From assembly GCA_038735125.1 (NCBI GenBank), contig JAVYNU010000004.1:81563-145562 (forward strand): 64,000 nucleotides of DNA, written 5' to 3'. Under the pieces are notes generated by a model. It did not search any database and was not told the origin of the DNA. It was given only the letters and a program-made list of their open reading frames with translations. The translations under genes and the position numbers were made by a program. Source of the stretch: Ignisphaera sp. GTDB lineage: Archaea > Thermoproteota > Thermoprotei_A > Sulfolobales > Ignisphaeraceae. Shown here in pieces: positions 24,787 through 33,262 of the stretch (position 1 is the stretch's first letter; each line of letters opens with the position of its first letter).

Positions 24787-26349
24787 TTGAGTAGTGTAAG
24801 AAGAGATGCTTATGCGATTAGCATAACACCTGATCTAGCGCTAGAATCAGGTTACACATATGCGGGTGGTCTAGGGGTTTTAGAGGGAGACAAGTTTTAT
24901 GCTGCTGGAAAAATGGGGATAAGATATGTTGTTCTAACGCTTCTCTATAAGAATGGTTATGTGGACTACGAATTCGACCCTGATGGCACTCCAAAGCCAA
25001 AGCCCCAGCCACAGCCCCAAGAATTTCTCATCATGCTAAAACCTGGCGACAAGTTTACGATAAAATTGAGAAACAATGATGTAACTGTAGAGGCCCTAGA
25101 GTACACATATGGAACTGCAAAAACAGTTTTCTTCAATGTTGTCAATCCTCCTTGGGCCAGTAAAATAGTTGATAGGATATACATTGAAGACTCTACAGAA
25201 GAAAAGTTCTACAAATACACATTATTAGCAAAGGCCGCGGCAGAGTACATCAGAAGAAACATTGGATTGGAGGACATAGCATATATAGATCTTCAAGAAG
25301 CGTACACAGCTTTGCTACCCCTCCAGCTTAGAATCCCTGGAAAATATAGAATGGTTATACACACTGCTGGTATATGGGGACACCCATCGTTTCCAAGAGA
25401 TATGCTCTCACTAGAATACGAATATAGATTCATAGAGTCAGAGGTATACTTAACTGAAATAGGTCTTGCCGTCGCGGAACAGGCATTTGCAGTATCAGCT
25501 AAGCACTATGATGTGCTTCTTAAAATATTTCCACACTTTAGTGACAAGCTTAGCTATATAACGAATGGTGTAAACATTGATAGGTGGATGCATGAAGAGC
25601 TTAAGAAACTCTACTCTGCAACAACAATAAGTCTAGACGCGCTTGTAAAAATTAAAGAAAAGATTAAGAGCAACTTCGAGGCATTTCTCCAGCAATATAA
25701 AAAAGATGTAACAATAGACGACAAATTTGTTGTTATTTGGGCTAGGAGGATAACAGAATACAAAAGACCTTGGATGGCTATAAAACTTGTCAGAGAACTC
25801 AAAGATATGCCAATACTCTTCGTACTTGGGGGAAAAGCCCATCCCTATGATTATGTAGGACTTGAATACATGAAACTGTTTAAGAAGCTACACAACGAAC
25901 TACCAAATGTTGTATACATACACGACTACGACATACAGAAGGCAAGAACAGTTCTATCATCTGGAGATCTACTGTTGTTTACGCCGTTCTCAGGACTTGA
26001 GGCATGTGGCACAAGCTTTATGAAAGCAGCCATAAACGCTGTTCCAACCCTTGCCTCAAGAGATGGTGGAGCACTGGAATTTATCGTTGATAATGTTAAT
26101 GGATGGCTTTTTGGTGAAGATTTGAGAGAACCTATAGATGTTTATAGTGTTAAAGCTGGCGAAATAAATGAGAAAGAATATGCAGAGTTAAAGGCATTGC
26201 TTATAAAGATATTCAATCTATACAAAGATAATCCAGAACGATATTACAGCATCTCTTTCTCGGCGTTTAGATCATTTGTAACTAGAGCAAGTATGCAAAG
26301 GGTGTTAAAAGAATATTACCCAGATCTTGTAAAAGCACCTATAATCTAA
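24787..26349 (+). CDS. Alpha-glucan phosphorylase, short archaeal type (GT35)
   Basis: Releases glucose 1-phosphate from glycogen or maltodextrin with phosphate and pyridoxal phosphate. The 520-residue protein has GT35 landmarks: YAGGLGVLEGDKFYAAGKMG at the start, HTAGIWGHPSFPRDML, RRITEYKRPWMAIKLV, GGKAHPYDY, and the PLP-lysine segment LEACGTSFMKAAINAVP. It is about 300 residues shorter than animal or E. coli enzymes but resembles archaeal short forms. The start is a TTG at 24787 with TTTTAATATC as a possible TATA box about 35 bases upstream. A glycogen synthase annotation is possible in automatic pipelines but the lysine motif favours phosphorylase. Confidence 0.8.
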   Translation: MSSVRRDAYAISITPDLALESGYTYAGGLGVLEGDKFYAAGKMGIRYVVLTLLYKNGYVDYEFDPDGTPKPKPQPQPQEFLIMLKPGDKFTIKLRNNDVTVEALEYTYGTAKTVFFNVVNPPWASKIVDRIYIEDSTEEKFYKYTLLAKAAAEYIRRNIGLEDIAYIDLQEAYTALLPLQLRIPGKYRMVIHTAGIWGHPSFPRDMLSLEYEYRFIESEVYLTEIGLAVAEQAFAVSAKHYDVLLKIFPHFSDKLSYITNGVNIDRWMHEELKKLYSATTISLDALVKIKEKIKSNFEAFLQQYKKDVTIDDKFVVIWARRITEYKRPWMAIKLVRELKDMPILFVLGGKAHPYDYVGLEYMKLFKKLHNELPNVVYIHDYDIQKARTVLSSGDLLLFTPFSGLEACGTSFMKAAINAVPTLASRDGGALEFIVDNVNGWLFGEDLREPIDVYSVKAGEINEKEYAELKALLIKIFNLYKDNPERYYSISFSAFRSFVTRASMQRVLKEYYPDLVKAPII

Positions 26350-26381
26350 TTTCCTAGCATTGCCCTAGGTTTTAAACATCT

Positions 26382-26823
26382 TTAACTATTCTCAAATATT
26401 CTTCGAATCCCTATTTTTGGAAAAGCTGTAACAGCACCTCGCTTAAGGCATTGAAAACCTGCTATAACGTTTGATGGCTTTACAGATGCTTCAATATCTA
26501 CATTTTCAAGAGTGCAAAATGTCATAAATACGGCTGTCCATGCATTTCTTACACCAGTTGTATCAATAGGGCTCTATCTTCATAGCCTCTTTTACATATC
26601 TCACCTTTTCTCATTTTACATACGCTTCTTGAGCTCCAAGTCTTATAGCAATTATTTCAACATATTCATATTTATCTAACAACTTTTCAGCGTCTTCTCT
26701 GATCCAATCATCTACATATCTATATGCATTCTCACCCATATACCTAAACCTGGTTAACCAAATAACGTGGTTAAAGCCCTTCATCTCAAAATCTAGTTCA
26801 TCAAAATTTATTGTTACATACAA
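26382..26823 (-). pseudogene. Broken PfkB-family sugar kinase
   Basis: A 70-codon frame (26823-26611) ends YVEIIAIRLGAQEAYVK and looks like the middle of a PfkB/ribokinase. About 45 bases on, in another frame, comes IDTTGVRNAWTAVFMTF, a decayed version of the catalytic DTTGAGD[AS]F motif, and then AGFQCLKRGAVTAFP, the typical kinase C-terminal RGA...P segment, with a stop at 26382. A frameshift plus in-frame stops separate the parts, the catalytic GAGD is changed to GVRN, and the N-terminal half is missing. The gene is divergent from the sugar isomerase at 26877, a natural metabolic partner for a sugar kinase. Confidence 0.65.
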
Positions 26824-26876
26824 TTACATCTTAAAGCTAAAAGAAGTTAAATTTAAAAATCTGTGTCGAGCTCTAG

Positions 26877-28211
26877 GTGCTGGCGATTTATATGTTAAGA
26901 ATGCCCATAGTTTTTGTAGCTCCTGAAACAACCCCTGGAAGCTATACTGGTGCATTGGGTGGGCCTCCACTTATAAAAGAGTGGATTGAAAAAGAAAAAA
27001 GTAAGATCTTGTATAAGCTTTATTCGTCCCTTCCCCATATAGACTTTGTGCATTATACAGTTACCACAGTTGAGGAGGCTAGGAAAGTTGTTGAGATTGA
27101 AAAAGGGTCTATAGGTTTTGTTGTTATCTTATTGCATACATGGTCTAGGGGTGCCACAAGGGTTTTTATAGAAAGTGGAAAACCAGTAATACTTATTGCT
27201 GAAAGCTATGGTGGTGGAGGGGAATTTCTAATTGAATTTGGGAGGGCGTTAAGCGAGGGTAGAAGAGTTGTAGGAGTCTCTATAAGGGATTTAGCCGATG
27301 ATATAGTGGTTGATAAGGTGAGGCTTCTAGAGACTTTGTATAGACTTGCAAGCACTAAGATAATTTTCATATTGGCTGATGGTCAAAAATTTGAATATAT
27401 TAGAAGGGTTTTAAAAGAGTCTTTCAATATAGAAGCAATATACCTAGATGGAAGAGAATTTGCAGAGAAATATTACAAGGTAGTTGATGAGAATGAGGCT
27501 CGTAAGTGGGCTAATGAGTGGATCTCAAATGCCTCTAAGGTTTTTGAAGATCACCTTGAGGATATATTGAAAGCCGCCAAACTGTACCTAGCCATGAAGA
27601 AGGCTCTGCAAGACTATAATGCCATCGCCATAGCTGTTGATTGTATAAACCTCTTCGATAAGAAGGTGTTAGATGCGTGGCCATGCCTTGGATTCATGCA
27701 ACTTTGGCTAGACGGATATGTTCCTGTTTGTGAAGCTGACCCCCATTCAGCAATAGCACTTCTTATAGGGTGGTATCTTGCCGGTAGACCTGGGTTTGTA
27801 TCAGATCCTGTGATAGATTATACTAAGAACGAGATCATATACTACCATTGCTATAGCCCTATAAATCCATTTGGAGGAAACAAGAAGGTTCCATACATCA
27901 TAACACCAGCTCACTTAGGATTAAAAAGGGCATCAATATACGTAGAGCTTCCAGTAGATGAGGAAATAATAGCTGTGCAGATATGGCCCGAACAAAAAAC
28001 CATTGCAATTCATAGAGGTAAGGCTATAGGCAACGAATATGGGATACATGCATGCGCTACAAAACTTGTTGCAAAGGTGAATGCCAAGGTTCTTGCAAGA
28101 AATTGGAGGTGGAGCTGGCATAGAGTGGTATTCTATGGCAATCTAGCAGAGAATCTAAAGGATTTCGCAACTTTGATAGGATTTCATGTCCGTGAAGAGG
28201 ATGTGGAATAG
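26877..28211 (+). CDS. L-fucose/L-arabinose isomerase-like protein
   Basis: A 444-residue protein with the FucI/AraI fold. Landmarks are a middle segment AVDCINLFDKKVLDAWPCL, the metal-ligand region VPVCEADPHSAIALLIGWYL with Glu and Asp, and a late histidine in IIYYHCYSPINPFGG. The family interconverts aldoses and ketoses or acts on related sugars with Mn2+. GTG 26877 may be leaderless, since AAATTTAAAA lies about 25 bases upstream; ATGs at 26892 and 26901 are alternatives. The divergent broken sugar kinase suggests a former catabolic pair. The exact sugar is unknown. Confidence 0.7.
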   Translation: MLAIYMLRMPIVFVAPETTPGSYTGALGGPPLIKEWIEKEKSKILYKLYSSLPHIDFVHYTVTTVEEARKVVEIEKGSIGFVVILLHTWSRGATRVFIESGKPVILIAESYGGGGEFLIEFGRALSEGRRVVGVSIRDLADDIVVDKVRLLETLYRLASTKIIFILADGQKFEYIRRVLKESFNIEAIYLDGREFAEKYYKVVDENEARKWANEWISNASKVFEDHLEDILKAAKLYLAMKKALQDYNAIAIAVDCINLFDKKVLDAWPCLGFMQLWLDGYVPVCEADPHSAIALLIGWYLAGRPGFVSDPVIDYTKNEIIYYHCYSPINPFGGNKKVPYIITPAHLGLKRASIYVELPVDEEIIAVQIWPEQKTIAIHRGKAIGNEYGIHACATKLVAKVNAKVLARNWRWSWHRVVFYGNLAENLKDFATLIGFHVREEDVE

Positions 28212-28243
28212 TTTAGCATTGAAATAAACCAAATTTTTATTAA

Positions 28244-29521
28244 TTACTGTGCCTGTTCTACAAATGGGATTATGTAGGGACCTTCTGGAATAGCAATTAT
28301 CTTCTCACATGGAGTTAATCTACATGCAATTTCCATAGCCTCTTCAGGTGCTGATGATGGTATAAGATTCATTTCTTCTAATACACTATGACTAATGTTT
28401 CTTGTTACAACAATAACTTTATTCTTTAGAAGAACTTGTACTAGTTTCTGAACCTCCCACTGATCTCTTAAAGGCTCGTTCCTCTCTATATATTCTAAAA
28501 TCTTTTGTGGATCTTTACTTACAGAAGCTAAGTCCCTGAAATGTTCATGACCAACACCATCTACACATTCTGATAACATTATTATAACGCCTCCTCTTTT
28601 TGTGACTCTAGATGCTGTCACCATACCCTTTACAGCTTGGTATAGATCTCTATCTAGAGGATAACCACCATTTGTAACTATAGTTAAATCTGCTTCAAAT
28701 GGAGCTTCAATTTTAACATATTTATCAAGTTCTTTAACACCGTATTCATGCGCTTTAAATGGATCTCCTGCAACAACATCAAATACCCTCTTTTCTTTAT
28801 CTAGAAGGACGTGAACAATAAACTTATAGCTTCTAACACGTTTTGCAGCATCAATCATATCTTCGTGAACCGGATTCCCATCTAAATATCCATAATCTGC
28901 TTTCGGGTGGCTCAACATCTTATATCCATGATTTTGATAAACAGTTTTTGTTGCTGAGACACCAGGTAAAATAAGTTTCCTACCACCACTATACCCAGCA
29001 AAGAAGTGGGGCTCTATAAGACCTATACCAATAGTTAAATCTGATTCAACAACATCTTTATTAACCAGCACATCAGTTCCATAAACAGTTTTTCCAAGGT
29101 AAACCATATGTTCTTCATCATCGGAATTGTGACTATATACATTGAACTCCTTTGCAATAACCTCGCCAACCAACTCTATTATCTCATCTCTTCTATGTGG
29201 TTTATGAAGGCCTGTAGCAACAATTATATTAATGCTATCCCTTCTAATCCCCACCTCATCCAAAACCTTTAGAATCTGTTCTAGCAATAACCTATTTGGC
29301 GTTGCCCTAGTCTTATCTGTTATCAATATTGTTACCAGCCTAGACCTTAATGCTAGAACTCTAAGTGGTGAAGAATCTACAGGATTCTCTAATCTATTTC
29401 TAATTATCCTCCTTACCTCTTCTTCATTCAAACCTCTAGGAGCTTTGGAATATAAAACATGTGTTTTATGCGGTAAGTCAATCTCTATATATTTTCTACC
29501 ATACGGAAAAAACACTTTCAT
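28244..29521 (-). CDS. larA: LarA-type nickel-pincer racemase
   Basis: A 425-residue homologue of lactate racemase LarA, which uses the nickel-pincer nucleotide cofactor to racemise 2-hydroxy acids. Visible landmarks are VATGLHKPH (first active-site histidine region), IEPHFFAGYSGGRKLILPG (histidine plus the lysine that binds the cofactor) and YQNHGYKMLSHP. The cofactor genes larB, larC and larE are not in this window. It is the last gene of an operon with etfB, etfA and a FAD 2-hydroxyacid dehydrogenase, six bases from the latter, which favours lactate or another 2-hydroxy acid as substrate. Confidence 0.85.
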   Translation of the reverse strand: MKVFFPYGRKYIEIDLPHKTHVLYSKAPRGLNEEEVRRIIRNRLENPVDSSPLRVLALRSRLVTILITDKTRATPNRLLLEQILKVLDEVGIRRDSINIIVATGLHKPHRRDEIIELVGEVIAKEFNVYSHNSDDEEHMVYLGKTVYGTDVLVNKDVVESDLTIGIGLIEPHFFAGYSGGRKLILPGVSATKTVYQNHGYKMLSHPKADYGYLDGNPVHEDMIDAAKRVRSYKFIVHVLLDKEKRVFDVVAGDPFKAHEYGVKELDKYVKIEAPFEADLTIVTNGGYPLDRDLYQAVKGMVTASRVTKRGGVIIMLSECVDGVGHEHFRDLASVSKDPQKILEYIERNEPLRDQWEVQKLVQVLLKNKVIVVTRNISHSVLEEMNLIPSSAPEEAMEIACRLTPCEKIIAIPEGPYIIPFVEQAQ

Positions 29522-29527
29522 AAAAAT

Positions 29528-30928
29528 TCACTCAGGCAAAACCTTGTCTGGATTGAGGATATTATTTGGATCTAATAAATTCTTTATGCTTCTCATAGTC
29601 TCTATCCATATATCTCCAAGTATCTTTCTAACATACTTTCTCCTAATGTGTCCTATGCCATGCTCACCTGTTATAGTTCCTCCAAGAAGCAACGCTGCAT
29701 CGTAAATTTCATCAACTATTCTCTCTAACAATTCTTTGCTAAATCCATTATATCTCATTACATGGACATGTATATTGCCATCACCTATATGTCCATACAT
29801 TGGAAGCCAAATGCCATACCTCTTTTCAATGTCTATAACGTTTTCAACAAATCTATCTATAACCCCTATAGGAACAGTTGTGTCTAGTATATCAAATGTC
29901 TCATCTTTTAGCGATGAGAATATCTCGCTTCTAATCTTTAGTAGGTTCTTTTGCTCATCATCTCTTTGTGCAACAAAAGGCTCTGAAGCCCCCTCTTCTC
30001 TTATAAGTTTATCTATATTTTCTATCTCTACGTAAAGCATATCCTCTAAAGCCTCCGCCAATATAATCATTAAAAAGTAGTCGCCCTCTTTGACGGGCCA
30101 AGCAGTACCTAAATACCTTGCCGAAGTTTCTATAACTCTTCTATCAAAATATTCAAGAGCTAACGGTGTTATCCCCTCAAACAACATCCTTTTAGCTGCT
30201 CTAAAAGCCTCTACCCTACTCCTAAATGGTATAACAATTGTGGCTGTGTAATGCCACTTTGGATAGAGTCTTAGATAAGCCCTTGTAATTATCCCTAAAA
30301 TACCTTCAGAGCCTATGAAAAGATGTGCTAGGTTATAGCCCATGTTATTCTTAATTGTCTTTCCACCTAGTCTAAGAATAGCTCCATTGGGGAGCACAAC
30401 TTCTAATCCAAGAACATAGCTTCTCATAACACCTGTTCTCACAGCTCTTGAACCACCTGCATTGCAAGCTATTAGACCCCCTATGCTAGCACCTTCATCA
30501 CCTGGGTGAGCAGGAAACATAAGATTGTATTTTTCTGCCTCTTCAATTAATTTTCCAAGTGTTACCCCAGCCTCTGCATCTGCGACCATGTTCTCAACAT
30601 CTATAACAAGTCTATCCATTCTCTCAAGAGATAACACAATACCTGGTTTTGTGGGTATTGCTCCACCTACGAGTCCTGTTCCTCCACCTCTAACATAGAT
30701 AGGAACTTTATATCTATTAGCTATTTTTACAATTTCGGAAACCTCATCTGCAGTACTAGGCTTAACAACTACAACATCTCTGATAGGTTCTGGTCTAACA
30801 CCATATGCTGTTTCATCATATAAATACCTTTCAATTGCCTTAGCTTCTGTAACAACCCATTGAGATCCCACAACACTTTTTAAGTCTTGAACAACAGAAT
30901 TAAAGTCCTTAAGCAACTGTTTCACCAC
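29528..30928 (-). CDS. FAD-linked 2-hydroxyacid (lactate) dehydrogenase, GlcD/LctD-like
   Basis: A 466-residue VAO/PCMH-fold flavoenzyme. FAD-binding motifs are IYVRGGGTGLVGGAIP (about residues 76-91) and PAHPGDEGASIGGLIACNAG; the C-terminal cap has GHIGDGNIHVHVMRYNG and GTITGEHGIGHIRRKYV, typical of D-lactate/glycolate oxidases. It overlaps etfA by 20 bases, so electrons from the hydroxyacid probably pass to the electron-transfer flavoprotein. In Acetobacterium the equivalent LctD works with Etf in a confurcating lactate dehydrogenase. There is no cysteine-rich iron-sulfur domain. Confidence 0.85.
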   Translation of the reverse strand: MVKQLLKDFNSVVQDLKSVVGSQWVVTEAKAIERYLYDETAYGVRPEPIRDVVVVKPSTADEVSEIVKIANRYKVPIYVRGGGTGLVGGAIPTKPGIVLSLERMDRLVIDVENMVADAEAGVTLGKLIEEAEKYNLMFPAHPGDEGASIGGLIACNAGGSRAVRTGVMRSYVLGLEVVLPNGAILRLGGKTIKNNMGYNLAHLFIGSEGILGIITRAYLRLYPKWHYTATIVIPFRSRVEAFRAAKRMLFEGITPLALEYFDRRVIETSARYLGTAWPVKEGDYFLMIILAEALEDMLYVEIENIDKLIREEGASEPFVAQRDDEQKNLLKIRSEIFSSLKDETFDILDTTVPIGVIDRFVENVIDIEKRYGIWLPMYGHIGDGNIHVHVMRYNGFSKELLERIVDEIYDAALLLGGTITGEHGIGHIRRKYVRKILGDIWIETMRSIKNLLDPNNILNPDKVLPE

Positions 30929-31928
30929 TTCTCAATTTCTTCAATACATTTAAAAGGTTTTGAGCAATATAGTAGATATCCCCCACGACAAATAAATCGC
31001 TATACTTTGCTATTGGAGCGCTTGCATCAATATTTACAGCTATAACATATTTAGAATCTTTCATACCTGCTATATGTTGAGGGGCTCCAGAAATTCCAAA
31101 TGCTATATAGATTTTTGGCTTTACAATATTTCCACTAAAACCAACCTGCCTATCTCTCTCCATCCAACCAGTATCAACTAATGGTTTACTGCATGCAAGT
31201 TGCGCATTAAGCTCTTTAGCTAAATCCTCAAAAAGCTTTATATCTTCCTTACTCTTAACACCTCTTCCAATAGAGACTATGATTTCTGCTTCCGATAGTC
31301 TAACCCTTTTCTCTTTAGCTATACCCAAAACCTTAATCTTATTAGAGGTCTCAAAACATCCTTCAGATTTATCTAAAGATCTTTTCTCAATCTCGCCACC
31401 TTTACTACTATCAGCTTTTGGAATTTGAAAAACGCCAGGTCTTATAGTTGCTATCACAGGATTTGTCAATGTCTTGATATGCGCAATTATATTGCCTGTA
31501 AAAGCTGGTCTAACCTGAACAATGTCATTTGAATCATCAACATATATATCAAGACAGTCAGCTGTAATACCGGTTCTAATATTAGCTGCAACTCTAGGCG
31601 CCAAGCTTCTCCCCCATGGCGTTGCAGGAAATAGGACGAGCTTTGGTTTTATATAGTTGATAGCGTCGATAATTATGCATTTATGTATCAAAGGATTGGA
31701 TATCTCATTTTCATTAACTTGGTACAAAAGAACTTTGTCTGCTCCATACATTATCAAATCTTTTGCATATTTCTCAGCATCATCAGATTTAGAGACTATT
31801 GCCACTGCTGAGACAGCTCCACCAAGTTTTGAAACAACTTCTCTAGCTTTTCCAAGTAACTCAAAAGAGGTTTTTGAGATGCCTCTACCATAGTTTTCAG
31901 CATATATAAGCACTCCTTTCCATGACAT
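30909..31928 (-). CDS. etfA: Electron-transfer flavoprotein alpha subunit
   Basis: A 339-residue EtfA. The C-terminal FAD domain is clear: GRGVKSKEDIKLFEDLAKEL, then VGFSGNIVKPKIYIAFGISG, and the closing VNIDASAPIAKYSDLFVVGD. There is no N-terminal ferredoxin extension, unlike some bifurcating EtfA proteins. Its start overlaps etfB by one base and its end overlaps the dehydrogenase gene. The QVGQTG loop of classical EtfA reads QVGFSG here. Confidence 0.9.
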   Translation of the reverse strand: MSWKGVLIYAENYGRGISKTSFELLGKAREVVSKLGGAVSAVAIVSKSDDAEKYAKDLIMYGADKVLLYQVNENEISNPLIHKCIIIDAINYIKPKLVLFPATPWGRSLAPRVAANIRTGITADCLDIYVDDSNDIVQVRPAFTGNIIAHIKTLTNPVIATIRPGVFQIPKADSSKGGEIEKRSLDKSEGCFETSNKIKVLGIAKEKRVRLSEAEIIVSIGRGVKSKEDIKLFEDLAKELNAQLACSKPLVDTGWMERDRQVGFSGNIVKPKIYIAFGISGAPQHIAGMKDSKYVIAVNIDASAPIAKYSDLFVVGDIYYIAQNLLNVLKKLRSGETVA

Positions 31929-32734
31929 TAGATAACACCTAATTCTCTCAAAGTCTTGATTATTGCGGTTATACCCTCATCTCCTTTAACTATCCTCGGA
32001 TTCCTGCCTTTTTCAAGAGCATAATAAGCTTTCACAACTCTTGTTGGAGAACCTGAAAGCCCAAATCTATTTACATCAGCTACATCGTTTAAATGGTCAG
32101 CACTCCACACTTCTATCTTTGCCTTTCTAGCTTTCAAAACATCGCTTAATCTAGGTATTGATGGCTCTATAAATTCTCCAAGAAATGTAATCGGACGAGA
32201 TAATGCTATTAAAGCTGGTAACCCAACCTCAACCCTATAATAAGCATCGCCAAAATCAGACTCAACAACAATTCTATCATTTTTAACATCTACTATACCA
32301 GTAACAAAAGATATGTGTGGAATACCTAGAAACTCTGCAACCTCTGGCCCAACATGAGCTGTATCTCCATCAACAGACTTCTCACCACATAGAATAATGT
32401 TAAAAAATCCAAGCTTTCTAATAGCAGAGGCAAGCGCATATGATGTAGCTAAAGTATCTGCACCAGCAAATCTTCTGTCACTTAACAAAATAGCTCTATC
32501 AACACCCCTTGCAATAGCATCTCGAAGAGCTGTTTCCGCATGAGGAGGAGCCATAGAGATGGATGTTATGGTACCTCCAAACATCTTCTTAATTCTTTTA
32601 GCAACCTCTATAGCATATAAATCAAATGGATTTATTTCTAATGTTGTTGACGCTCTATCAACAGCGCCTCTCTCAACATCAAATTTAGCTTTTGTGATAT
32701 CTGGAGTAGGCTTGATCAGCACTATAATATTCAT
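31928..32734 (-). CDS. etfB: Electron-transfer flavoprotein beta subunit
   Basis: A 268-residue EtfB. NIIVLIKPTPDITKAKFD opens the nucleotide-binding domain. The segment APPHAETALRDAIARGVDRA followed by ILLSDRRFAGADTLATSYAL is the pattern seen in bifurcating-type EtfB, where AMP is replaced by a second FAD and NAD can bind. The TALAGEKSVDGDT-like loop (LCGEKSVDGDTAHVGPEVA) is also present. It is the first gene of the four-gene operon; a TATA-like TTTATTA lies about 45 bases upstream of its start. Confidence 0.88.
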   Translation of the reverse strand: MNIIVLIKPTPDITKAKFDVERGAVDRASTTLEINPFDLYAIEVAKRIKKMFGGTITSISMAPPHAETALRDAIARGVDRAILLSDRRFAGADTLATSYALASAIRKLGFFNIILCGEKSVDGDTAHVGPEVAEFLGIPHISFVTGIVDVKNDRIVVESDFGDAYYRVEVGLPALIALSRPITFLGEFIEPSIPRLSDVLKARKAKIEVWSADHLNDVADVNRFGLSGSPTRVVKAYYALEKGRNPRIVKGDEGITAIIKTLRELGVI

Positions 32735-32861
32735 TTTTTAAGACCTACACTATAGTAAATAACCTCGTTAATAAATTTTACATAGTTGTTTTTTGTTGTG
32801 GTTTTTGTTGGGGGTGGTGTGGCTGGTTAAAAACTGTATTTGGTTTAATCAAGAAATATTC

Positions 32862-33139
32862 TTAGCTAAAATGCTTCGCCATCTCCTCATTACCAGGCAT
32901 TCTAAGAATGGCGTCTATAACATCATTAACTTGCTGAATACTCTTTGTTCTAACATCAACTATCAGCCAATTGAATATTTAGCAAAGCCGTGGATTAGAT
33001 TATGTCTCCAATCAATAATATCCATAAGCTAAATGTCAACTCTATTCCGTAGATCCTTATTAATTAGTATGTCCATAGCTATTCTGCTAGACCGAACAGC
33101 ACCTTCAGCACCGATAAACGCTGTCTTAATTCTTTCCAA
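32862..33139 (-). pseudogene. Decayed small gene of unknown family
   Basis: Three successive frames on the minus strand look protein-coding. From a TTG at 33139, after an AGGAGAG ribosome-like site, comes KTAFIGAEGAVRSSRIAMDI, stopping at 33029. A second frame continues MDIIDWRHNLIHGFAKYSIG. A third reads IVDVRTKSIQQVNDVIDAIL and ends at 32862. The first part faintly resembles the loop and helix of low-molecular-weight phosphatases, but I cannot name the family. The rest of the 528-base gap (32735-33262) holds the promoters of the etf operon and of the mannosidase gene. Confidence 0.45.
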
Positions 33140-33262
33140 TTAACTCTCCTAAGAATCGTACCAAAAGTTAAATTAGTACTATTAAACTGGCTATCTAAGA
33201 TGTTATGTTTTTAAATACGTGGTTTTGGTTAGGCTTGCTACAGAGGTGTAGGTGATAGGAAT

